IMG/VR virus record: IMGVR_UViG_3300030450_001962 | Span: 1-34,160 of that record | Length of the DNA: 34,160 nt | Origin: a virus | Strand: one strand, 5' to 3' | Notes under the pieces: generated by a model | Told to the model about the DNA's origin: nothing | Databases searched by the model: none | The model's input: the letters and a program-made list of their open reading frames with translations, nothing else | Program-made: the position numbers and the translations under genes | Part shown: piece by piece, positions 19,089 through 25,884 of the stretch | Layout: every line of letters begins with the position of its first letter | Numbering within the stretch: the first letter of the stretch is position 1

Positions 19089-19611
19089 CGCTAACAGCTA
19101 TTTAAGTCTTTCTGATACACAAGATCTTATTGACGGTCTTATGGAAGATGATGATGTTGTTGCTTGGGGTACGGCTACAACTGACCAAAAAAATAGGGCG
19201 TTATATTCAGCAACTCAACGAATTGACCGTGAAAGATTCTTAGGTGCTAGAGCAACAGATACGCAATCATTACAATGGCCTCGTACTGGAGTTAGAAAAC
19301 CTGATACCTATATCAATACTTATGCCACTGGATTCCCTTTTCGTATAACAACTGATTATTTTACAGATACAGAAATTCCAGATCAAATTAAAAAAGCATT
19401 AGCTGTTTTATCTGTTTATTTAAATAACAATAAAGACGGTCTTGGACTTAGTGGATTAGAGGATTATCAGAACATTAAAGTTGGATCTTTGGATGCAACT
19501 CCAAATAATTATGGTGCTGTTGGTGCTGATCGTGTTCCACCAATGTTTGAAAGATACTTCACAGGCATTAGAATTAGTGGACCCGGTAACATCGCTGTAA
19601 AAAGAAGCTAA
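19051..19611 (+). CDS. Head-tail connector protein (adaptor)
   Basis: The start MAITIVATAGAANANSYLSL at 19051 is chosen over a frame from 18997 because the longer N-terminus lies inside the preceding small gene. The 186 residues show the helical head-tail adaptor pattern: SLSDTQDLIDGLMEDDDVVA, DQKNRALYSATQRIDRERFL, LQWPRTGVRKPD, then PDQIKKALAVLSVYLNNN. Proteins of this kind (DnaT-like/gp6-like adaptors) attach under the portal. Its stop overlaps the next start (TAATG). Confidence 0.75.
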   Translation: MAITIVATAGAANANSYLSLSDTQDLIDGLMEDDDVVAWGTATTDQKNRALYSATQRIDRERFLGARATDTQSLQWPRTGVRKPDTYINTYATGFPFRITTDYFTDTEIPDQIKKALAVLSVYLNNNKDGLGLSGLEDYQNIKVGSLDATPNNYGAVGADRVPPMFERYFTGIRISGPGNIAVKRS

Positions 19612-19844
19612 TGGGCATGTCTTTTCCTGCTGCAATCATCATCACAAACACGTCTGCTCACACAGGCCGATTTGGCAAAATTCATGCATTAGAAGATGCC
19701 GTGATGACTTTAGTTAGTCCTAATGTCACAGAGAATGGATCTTCTACTGTTTCAGCTATCCCTATCAAACATGGAAGTGAAGTAGAAGGAATTTTTACAA
19801 GTATTACGTTAGCTAGTGGTACTGTTGTTGCTTATCGAATCTAA
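19611..19844 (+). CDS. Small virion-region protein (77 aa)
   Basis: It starts MGMSFPAAIIITNTSAHTGR and is beta-rich throughout (KIHALEDAVMTLVSPNVTEN, SEVEGIFTSITLASGTVVAY). It is wedged between adaptor and stopper genes with TAATG junctions on both sides, so it is part of the head-neck module. The compact strand-rich sequence resembles short cyanophage virion proteins; a capsid or neck decoration role is likely but not shown. Confidence 0.65.
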   Translation: MGMSFPAAIIITNTSAHTGRFGKIHALEDAVMTLVSPNVTENGSSTVSAIPIKHGSEVEGIFTSITLASGTVVAYRI

Positions 19845-20203
19845 TGCCAGTTAAACCTAAAGGCTTTAGAAAAGCTGCAAGTAAAGTTCTTAAAGCCGTA
19901 GGGAGCGATGTTACAATTCGTAAAGTTACAACTGGCTCATATAACACAACAACTGGAGCAGTAGGAGAAACAACAGCAGACACAACAGTTAAGGGGTTTA
20001 TCGAAGATGTTTTAAGTAGGGAAATAGGCGATCTAGTTAAAGCAGATGACAAAAAATTAACAATAGCTGCTTCGGATTTGGACTACACCCCAACAGTTGC
20101 ACATCGAGTTGTCATTAGTTCTGTAGTTCATCAAATTATTAGAGTACAAACAACAGAACAAGGTAATACTGCTATTAGCTACGAACTAATTCTGAGGTCG
20201 TAA
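19844..20203 (+). CDS. Head-closure (stopper) protein candidate
   Basis: A 119-residue protein, MPVKPKGFRKAASKVLKAVG followed by a beta-barrel-like body (TIRKVTTGSYNTTTGAVGET, VKGFIEDVLSREIGDLVKAD, VVISSVVHQIIRVQTTEQGN). The pattern 'G.Y...TG.......T..V.G.......' is that of head-closure/stopper proteins (SPP1 gp16-like), which plug the neck after packaging. Order (adaptor, stopper, gp10-like, tail terminator) agrees. Confidence 0.72.
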   Translation: MPVKPKGFRKAASKVLKAVGSDVTIRKVTTGSYNTTTGAVGETTADTTVKGFIEDVLSREIGDLVKADDKKLTIAASDLDYTPTVAHRVVISSVVHQIIRVQTTEQGNTAISYELILRS

Positions 20204-20613
20204 TGGCTGCTAAATGGAAAGGCCCCAAGCCTGAAAAATTTGCATTTGTAATTGAGAAAAGAATGAACGCCTTGCTTAGTCAAGCTGTCTTGCATACGGA
20301 CACAATGCTAAAGCAAGAAAGTCCTGTTGATTTTGGAACCTTTCAAAATAGTTGGCAGATTGGAGAGAATGGAACAGGTGAATATAACGGAGGAGAAGGA
20401 ACAGGAATAAAACCTCCTAAGGGAATGAACTACAGCCCAGGAAATGAAAAAATTGGAAATTCTTATACAATCCACAACTCGCTTCCTTATGCAGAAGCAT
20501 TAGCAGCAGGACATAGTCCACAAGCTCCTGCTGGATGGATTCAACAAATTGCAAAAGATATGCAAGGCTGGATTCAAATCAATGCAAAAAAAATTGGTAG
20601 GGAAAGCGTATGA
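20203..20613 (+). CDS. HK97 gp10-like neck/tail completion protein
   Basis: A 136-residue protein. The diagnostic part is KQESPVDFGTFQNSWQIG early on and YTIHNSLPYAEALAAGHSPQ later, followed by AGWIQQIAKDMQ. These match the HK97 gp10 family ('SPVDTGxLRxSW...NxxxYAxxxExG...P'). It probably joins neck to tail tube. It overlaps the tail terminator gene by ATGA. Confidence 0.85.
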   Translation: MAAKWKGPKPEKFAFVIEKRMNALLSQAVLHTDTMLKQESPVDFGTFQNSWQIGENGTGEYNGGEGTGIKPPKGMNYSPGNEKIGNSYTIHNSLPYAEALAAGHSPQAPAGWIQQIAKDMQGWIQINAKKIGRESV

Positions 20614-21035
20614 GCAGTACTTTTAACGATGTTAGAGCCGCAATTGAAGGACGTATCGCCACAGAGATGGCGTTAAGTCCTGCTTATCCTGTTGCTTATC
20701 AAAACGCACCATTTACTCCCCCTAACAACACACCTTGGGTTCAAGTCTTTCTTAGATTCGGGTCTAATAATTATGCAACTTTAGAAGCACCTTCGACTGG
20801 AAAATCATTCAACAGACAAACAGGCACTTTGGTTATTAATGTATTTAGTCCTGCTGGTGTTGGGGCAGGTGCAAACCTAACGATTGGAGAACGTATTAAA
20901 GATAAATTTGACAGAGCTAAATTCAGTAGTATTATTTTTGATCCTTGCTCCGGATTAGCTACAATACAACCAGCAGAGCAAGAAGCGTTTTATCAAACGC
21001 AATTCTCGGCTACATTTGATGCATACTTAGACTAA
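20610..21035 (+). CDS. Tail terminator protein (DUF4128-like)
   Basis: A 141-residue protein with the DUF4128 layout: VRAAIEGRIATEMALSPAYP, WVQVFLRFGSNNYATLEAPS, QTGTLVINVFSPAGVGAGAN, and IGERIKDKFDRAKFSSIIFD. Tail terminators (lambda gpU-like) form the hexameric ring that stops tube growth and joins the head. It sits directly before the tube gene, as expected. Confidence 0.85.
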   Translation: MSSTFNDVRAAIEGRIATEMALSPAYPVAYQNAPFTPPNNTPWVQVFLRFGSNNYATLEAPSTGKSFNRQTGTLVINVFSPAGVGAGANLTIGERIKDKFDRAKFSSIIFDPCSGLATIQPAEQEAFYQTQFSATFDAYLD

Positions 21036-21044
21036 TTCAATCCA

Positions 21045-21803
21045 ATGGCTGTCACTGTTTTATCAGGTACGTCTGGAGCTTTGTACTACAAACCTGCTGG
21101 TACAACAGGGACATTTTCTCCATCAGACGTCACCATAGGTACTGAAACTATGGTTGTTCAATCTTACTTAAACTTGAAAGCAGGTGATCCAGTTAAATTT
21201 CAAGTTGTCGATTCTTCTTCTGGAGGATCAGGAACAGGAACTTTACCTGCTGGATTAACTGCTGGAACGACTTACTACGTTAAAACTTATGTAGCGTCTT
21301 CTGGAGCAATGACTGTTTCAGCTACTAACGGTGGTTCTGCTGTAAACCTAACTGATGTTGGAACAGCAGCAGCTCCTAATGAGTTCGAGGTTTATTACAA
21401 CGATTACGCAGCTATTGGACAAGTTCAATCTTGGTCTTTTGAAGTAACAAGAGCTGAAATTGACGTAACAACTATTGGTCAAACCGTAGGGCAAACAGCA
21501 CCTTTTAAAAATTATATTCCGGGCTTTGCTGATGGTTCAGGTAGTGCCAGTGTTTACGTTACTGACGAGGATGCTGCTTTATCCAACAGACTTGTAGAAG
21601 ATGTTTTACAACGTCAGCAAGTTGGAGCTGCATTTAGGCTTTACACAGACAAGCAATCAACGGAAGCTTTAAGCAGAAGTATTTCAATGGATGCTGCTTT
21701 ACTTTCTGCAAGTTGGAACATTAACCCAGATGACGCTCAAATGGTTGAGATTGCATTTAGGCCAACAGGTGTTCCTGTCTTTGATTTAAGTGCCTCTTCT
21801 TAA
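21045..21803 (+). CDS. Major tail tube protein
   Basis: A 252-residue protein. The tube signature is in the second half: AIGQVQSWSFEVTRAEIDVT, TIGQTVGQTAPFKNYIPG, SGSASVYVTDED, and a final strand with AQMVEIAFRPTGVPVF. Between residues ~25 and 115 an inserted Gly/Thr-rich beta domain (LPAGLTAGTTYYVKTYVASS) probably projects from the tube surface. Two later genes (30344, 30806) share the core pattern. It lies between the tail terminator and the chaperones, the normal place for the tube. Confidence 0.87.
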   Translation: MAVTVLSGTSGALYYKPAGTTGTFSPSDVTIGTETMVVQSYLNLKAGDPVKFQVVDSSSGGSGTGTLPAGLTAGTTYYVKTYVASSGAMTVSATNGGSAVNLTDVGTAAAPNEFEVYYNDYAAIGQVQSWSFEVTRAEIDVTTIGQTVGQTAPFKNYIPGFADGSGSASVYVTDEDAALSNRLVEDVLQRQQVGAAFRLYTDKQSTEALSRSISMDAALLSASWNINPDDAQMVEIAFRPTGVPVFDLSASS

Positions 21804-21972
21804 TTTTATAGGGTCTTTTTTCGTTTATCGAAGTCCCAAGCCCGGACAGGGTTTTGCTTCCTTTTTGCGTTATTTGCCAAACAGGAAGTTAAGACAGTTA
21901 GCAGGAACGACAAGTCACTACGACAAGACAAGATTAATTCAGATGATCTTGTTAAATAAAAATAGAGGCTAG
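21790..21972 (+). CDS. Small basic protein (60 aa) after the tube gene
   Basis: The frame opens with GTG at 21790 inside the end of the tube gene (14-nt overlap) and ends TAG at 21970-21972. The informative part is FASFLRYLPNRKLRQLAGTT followed by YDKTRLIQMILLNKN, a two-helix unit resembling the SAP/HeH type, which often binds DNA. I recall similar short sequences in cyanobacterial and phage proteins. Its last codons run into a terminator hairpin. The start is uncertain: a TTG further in would leave only the helical domain. Confidence 0.55.
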   Translation: MPLLNFIGSFFVYRSPKPGQGFASFLRYLPNRKLRQLAGTTSHYDKTRLIQMILLNKNRG

Positions 21973-21990
21973 CCGTGTGGCTGGCCTTTA
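21966..21990 (+). terminator. Terminator after the head-tube gene block
   Basis: AGGCTAGCC-GTGT-GGCTGGCCT forms a 9-bp stem with one T-G pair, followed by TTATTATTATT. It separates the abundant head and tube proteins from the tape-measure and tip genes, which are needed in few copies. Confidence 0.8.
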
Positions 21991-21997
21991 TTATTAT

Positions 21998-22006
21998 TGA
22001 TATAAT
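21998..22006 (+). promoter_or_regulatory. Extended -10 promoter for the tail chaperone/tape-measure genes
   Basis: TGATATAAT is a perfect extended -10 element (TGnTATAAT) right after the terminator; the -35 region is not recognisable, as is usual for this type. Transcription would begin near 22013, before the ATG at 22027 but after the ATG at 22009. Confidence 0.55.
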
Positions 22007-22026
22007 TCATGCAACTGGATTTTTTT

Positions 22027-22380
22027 ATGTCTGCTAGTCAAAGAAAACTTAGTCCTTTAGACCGTTTAAAAAAGGCTTCTAATTTAACAGCTACCAAGAA
22101 AACAGTAAAACTCAGTGATGGCACAGAGTTTGAGTTTTGGTGTACTCCCATGACAATGGCTGAAAGGGAGCAAGCACAGAAAGGAGCAAAGGATGATGCT
22201 AATGCTTTTGCTATCCGTTTATTTGTTCGTAAAGCAATGTTTGAAGATGGGCGGAGGATGTTTGCTGCTGGTCAAATTGACGAATTGAAGAATGATGTTA
22301 GTGCCGAAAATATGGACAAGTTGATGTTGGCAATGTTGCCAGAGCAGGAGGAGGTAGATGACCTTGACCCAAAAGAATAA
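22027..22380 (+). CDS. Tail assembly chaperone (G-type)
   Basis: The start MSASQRKLSPLDRLKKASNL at 22027 is preferred because an ATG at 22009 lies too close to the promoter -10. The 117-residue product (LSDGTEFEFWCTPMTMAERE, NAFAIRLFVRKAMFEDGRRM) matches tail assembly chaperones that bind the tape measure protein. A slippery heptamer CCCAAAA lies at 22368-22374, one codon before the stop, and leads into the T-type extension. Confidence 0.85.
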   Translation: MSASQRKLSPLDRLKKASNLTATKKTVKLSDGTEFEFWCTPMTMAEREQAQKGAKDDANAFAIRLFVRKAMFEDGRRMFAAGQIDELKNDVSAENMDKLMLAMLPEQEEVDDLDPKE

Positions 22381-22562
22381 AAGAAGCACTTAAAAAAGAT
22401 AATTTATTGCAACTTCAATTAGGAGTAGCAAAAGAATTGGGTTATACGTTGCAGGAATTAAATCAAAATATTACACAAGAAGAGCTGTTGATTTGGTCTG
22501 CTTATTTTGATCTTTTAAACGAAGAACACGAAAATAATATGCGAAGGGCAAAGTACCGCTAA
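22027..22562 (+). CDS. Tail assembly chaperone GT fusion by programmed -1 frameshift
   Basis: Slipping back one base on C-CCA-AAA (22368-22374) enters a frame open from 22368 to TAA at 22560-22562. It adds 62 residues that include LQLQLGVAKELGYTLQELNQ and EELLIWSAYFDLLNEEHENN, ending in basic residues. This W-x-A-Y helix near a charged end is typical of the T part of phage G/GT chaperones. The extension has no start codon of its own near its beginning, which argues for frameshifting rather than a separate gene. The fusion should be about 178 residues and act with the short form on the tape measure protein. Confidence 0.85.
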
Positions 22563-22589
22563 TATCTATACATAACAGAAAGCTGAAAT

Positions 22590-25049
22590 GTGACCTCGTT
22601 AATTTCAACAGTTGGAATAAGATATGACGATTTTGGGACACCAGCCAAATTAAAGAAAACTGCTGTTGCAGCAAAACAGACAGAAAAAGCATTTGACCAA
22701 TTAGCAGGGAAGGCAGCATTAGGATCTAAAAAACTTGGATTGTTTGGTAATTCTGCAGTTGCTACAGGTGTTAAATCAAAAATTGGTGCTGTAGGTGTAA
22801 AGGCGTTAGGTACTGCAATAAAAAGCACTTTCGGCCTTATGGCTGGACTTACTGCTGGAATAGCAGGTTTAACTACAGCATTTGGAACTTTAAAAGAAAT
22901 TGAATTTGCAAGTGCAAAATTTAGGACGTTAGGAGGCGATTCGACTGACTTAGTTAATAAATTAAAGCTTGTAAGTATTGAGTTAAATGGATCTGCAAGT
23001 GTCGCTGAATTAACTGGAGCTGCTTATGACGTGGCTTCTGCTGGATTTGTAGAAGCTGCTGATGCTGCCATGGTTTTAAAGGCAGCAAGTCAAGGTGCAA
23101 CAGGTGGATTTAGTGATATTAATACTGTTGGAAATGCTGCAACAAGTGTTTTAAATGCTTATGGGAAAAGTGCAAAAGATGCTCAGTTTTTAGTAGATCA
23201 ATTCATACAAACACAGAACGATGGAAAAATAATTGTTGCTGAATACGCCCAAGGTATAGGTAAAGTTGCGTCTGTTGCGGCAACTATGAAGGTTCCTATT
23301 AAAGAAGTTAATGCTGCAATTGCTCAAGTAACAGCAGCAGGTGTTAAATCTGAAGTTGCCTTTACTGGCATGAAGACAGCTCTTTTAAGATTGACAGGTG
23401 AAAGAGGTGCTAAAAAACTAGAAAAATTAGGAATTAATATAAATGCTGGAACTATTGCCTCTGAAGGATTAGCTGCAAACTTGAGAAAGCTTCAAGGGTT
23501 AGACATAAAAGGACTTGAATCAGTTTTTGGTCAAGAAGCTATTCAGGTAATGGCTCCAATTATTGCAGACTTAGAAAAATACGAACAGCTAATCAAGAAT
23601 CAAGAGGGCGCATCTGGAGCTGCTGCTAAGGCACAAATTGAAGCAAGTAATACTATTCAAGGGGCATGGGATAGGGTGGCTAAATCATTTAGTAATTTAT
23701 TTGCAGATCAAAGTGAATTAGGTTTGTTAATCAAGCTTACTTTGCAAGGTCTTTCTGTTGGAATTGACAGTATTGCAAGGTCAATTAAAACTTTGATGCT
23801 GCCTTTCAGGCTAATTTTTAAATTTCTTAGTGGAATAGGACAAGCTTTTACAGACCAGTTTGGTCAAGGAACTTCTGCAATTGTTTTAATTACAAAAACT
23901 TACACTTGGTTTCTTAAAAAAGTTGAAAAAGGTTTTCAATTAGTAGAAGCGGTTGCTTTTGCTATGGGCAAAGCTTTTGGTGCTGTTGCTTTAGCGTTTG
24001 ATCCGTTGTTTAAAGTTATTCCTGAGTGGATAAATGATGCAAAAGAAAGATTTACAGCATTTACAACTGGTTTAAGAGACATATTTGTTGGTTTAGCAGA
24101 AATAATTAGCAAGATTTTTAAAAGGATTTTTGATTTTATTAGTGGCGGAATAAAAAGAGTTTGGGATAATATTCCACCTAAATTAAAAGAATTTTTAAAA
24201 GGAGCAGGAGAAAAAGTTGCATCAGTAGCGAGTAGTGCAGCTCAACCTTTTGCTGAAGGTTTTAATGATTTAAAGGGAGATTTAGCAGGATGGAATCAAG
24301 ACAAACAAGGCAATGAACGTTTTATTGATATGACAAAATTCCAAAAAGCAATTGCAGAAGCAGGTGGTGACATTAATGCAGCTTGGAAAGACTATCTAAA
24401 CACAACTAAGGACGTCAATACACAACTTAAGGAAGGCAAGAAAACAGCAGACGAGACACCTCCTGCTGTTAATAAAATAAAAGAAGCATTTGAATCTGTT
24501 AAGGAAACAATTGCTGGAGGTTTACATAATGCTGTTATGGGCTTAATAGATGGAACTAAATCTCTTGGAGAATCTCTTGCTGGTATTGCTAAACAAATTG
24601 CAAGTTTGATGTTAAAGAAAGCAATCTTTAAGATGTTTAAATTAGAAGCTGCTGAAGGTGCTTATGTTGCTAATGGAATTAGACCATTTAATCAAGGTGG
24701 TTTAGTTACTAAGCCCACAATGGGACTTGTAGGAGAAGCCGGAGAGGATGAGTATATAATTCCAGCCTCTAAGATGGCTCAGTCAATGCAACGATATAAC
24801 GCAGGGGCTAGGGGTGAATCTGTTATCCCCGGAACTGGTCAGTCATCTTCAGGAGGTGGTGCCAATGCACAAACAACCGTAAACTATTCTGGCCCTGTTC
24901 TTAACTTCAATAGTGAAGAATTTGTCCCTAAATCTGCAATAGGAGAAATTATCAATAGTGCTGCCTCAAGAGGTGCCAAAGCTGGAGAAACTAGAACTCT
25001 TTCGGCTTTAAGGAACTCTCGTAGCAGGAGAGCAGGTATAGGATTATGA
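22590..25049 (+). CDS. Tail tape measure protein
   Basis: An 819-residue protein with GTG start. A Lys/Ala-rich N-terminus precedes a hydrophobic stretch at residues ~81-100 (FGLMAGLTAGIAGLTTAFGT). The TP901-1-like core follows (EIEFASAKFRTLGGDSTDLV, AAYDVASAGFVEAADAAMVL, KASQGATGGFSDINTVGNA), then long helical and hydrophobic segments. A Gly-rich C-terminus contains GEAGEDEYIIPASKMAQSMQ, a phrase common in tape measures. Length implies a tail of roughly 120 nm by the usual 0.15 nm per residue. It follows the chaperone pair, as in nearly all siphoviruses. Confidence 0.93.
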   Translation: MTSLISTVGIRYDDFGTPAKLKKTAVAAKQTEKAFDQLAGKAALGSKKLGLFGNSAVATGVKSKIGAVGVKALGTAIKSTFGLMAGLTAGIAGLTTAFGTLKEIEFASAKFRTLGGDSTDLVNKLKLVSIELNGSASVAELTGAAYDVASAGFVEAADAAMVLKAASQGATGGFSDINTVGNAATSVLNAYGKSAKDAQFLVDQFIQTQNDGKIIVAEYAQGIGKVASVAATMKVPIKEVNAAIAQVTAAGVKSEVAFTGMKTALLRLTGERGAKKLEKLGININAGTIASEGLAANLRKLQGLDIKGLESVFGQEAIQVMAPIIADLEKYEQLIKNQEGASGAAAKAQIEASNTIQGAWDRVAKSFSNLFADQSELGLLIKLTLQGLSVGIDSIARSIKTLMLPFRLIFKFLSGIGQAFTDQFGQGTSAIVLITKTYTWFLKKVEKGFQLVEAVAFAMGKAFGAVALAFDPLFKVIPEWINDAKERFTAFTTGLRDIFVGLAEIISKIFKRIFDFISGGIKRVWDNIPPKLKEFLKGAGEKVASVASSAAQPFAEGFNDLKGDLAGWNQDKQGNERFIDMTKFQKAIAEAGGDINAAWKDYLNTTKDVNTQLKEGKKTADETPPAVNKIKEAFESVKETIAGGLHNAVMGLIDGTKSLGESLAGIAKQIASLMLKKAIFKMFKLEAAEGAYVANGIRPFNQGGLVTKPTMGLVGEAGEDEYIIPASKMAQSMQRYNAGARGESVIPGTGQSSSGGGANAQTTVNYSGPVLNFNSEEFVPKSAIGEIINSAASRGAKAGETRTLSALRNSRSRRAGIGL

Positions 25050-25507
25050 GTTTTGTAGCATTAACTAATTTTATTACCATTCTCAACCCTAGCGGTTCGG
25101 TTCAAAGTATCCCTGACAAGTTCCAGAATGGAAAGCATGGCACAGTTAGCAGCCATGACTATTTGTCTTTTATTTATCAAGGAGCTGCAACAAATAGGAG
25201 TGGAGATAATATGACGGCATCTTTACTCTTGGCAAACAGTGATCTATGCAGAAACTATGCACAGCAAATGGTTTCTAATAATTACCATGTGAAGGTTGAG
25301 ACTTGGCTTATGACTAAAGATTTTGAAAAGAACAAGTCGTTAGCAGAAGAAGAATGGCTTATCTCTTCGATGAGTTATGACGCCGAAGTGATAGAGCTTG
25401 TCTTGTCGAGTGCAATGGATGCGGTTGGTGCTAATGCTCCAAACAAAGTGTTAACAAAAGAACTAGTAGGCCATCTTCCTGTTACTGGTACACTGCAAAA
25501 TAGATGA
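25046..25507 (+). CDS. Minor tail protein (lambda M/L-like, DUF1833-like)
   Basis: A 153-residue protein starting at an ATGA overlap with the tape measure gene. The C-terminal segment EEWLISSMSYDAEVIELVLS followed by DAVGANAPNKVLTKELVGHL resembles minor tail proteins of the DUF1833/gpL region, which cap the tube at its distal end and carry the tip. The N-terminal half is beta-rich. Together with the next two genes it forms the tail-tip block. Confidence 0.7.
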   Translation: MSFVALTNFITILNPSGSVQSIPDKFQNGKHGTVSSHDYLSFIYQGAATNRSGDNMTASLLLANSDLCRNYAQQMVSNNYHVKVETWLMTKDFEKNKSLAEEEWLISSMSYDAEVIELVLSSAMDAVGANAPNKVLTKELVGHLPVTGTLQNR

Positions 25508-25884
25508 AGCCATATAAGTTAATAGGTTTACCTTATCGTTTAGGTGCTGATCCAGAGAGACATAAAGCAGGTGATTGTTTGTCTTTAGTTCGTACCGTGT
25601 TGGCAAATTATGGGATTACAGTCCCAGAAGGAAAGCGTGAATGGTATAGAAAACTAAGAGCAAAAGATTACAGTATCTTTAGTGAAGAGTTAAATAGGTG
25701 GGGAGTTCAATCACCCCCTAAACTAGGAACAATTGGCCTATGCAAATCAGATAATGGTTATGGCATGGCTGCTTATTACGAGGAAGGATGGCTGAGTTAT
25801 CGAAAAACATTAAAAGGCCAAGTGGTGATTTGGTCGCCCCTAAACGCCCTCACGGTCCAAGGCTGTTACTACCAGCGGAAGTAG
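25504..25884 (+). CDS. NlpC/P60-like tail protein, probably inactive
   Basis: A 126-residue protein. The Cys-site motif of NlpC/P60 proteins is present: GLPYRLGADPERHKAGDCLS (Cys at about residue 24 after GD). The later region that should supply the catalytic His (normally 'H-x-G-I' after a short strand) reads NGYGMAAYYEEGWLSYR with no His. It matches tail-tip K-like proteins in position, just before the J-like gene. It may be a structural remnant of the cell-wall hydrolase. Its last 97 nt overlap the start of the J-like gene in another frame. Confidence 0.7.
   Translation: MKPYKLIGLPYRLGADPERHKAGDCLSLVRTVLANYGITVPEGKREWYRKLRAKDYSIFSEELNRWGVQSPPKLGTIGLCKSDNGYGMAAYYEEGWLSYRKTLKGQVVIWSPLNALTVQGCYYQRK

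Noticed and set aside
21790-22010. An attachment site or tRNA in the gap after the tube gene
   Set aside because: The hairpin at 21966-21987 is explained by a terminator and the following TGATATAAT by a promoter; no tRNA fold or core repeat was found.
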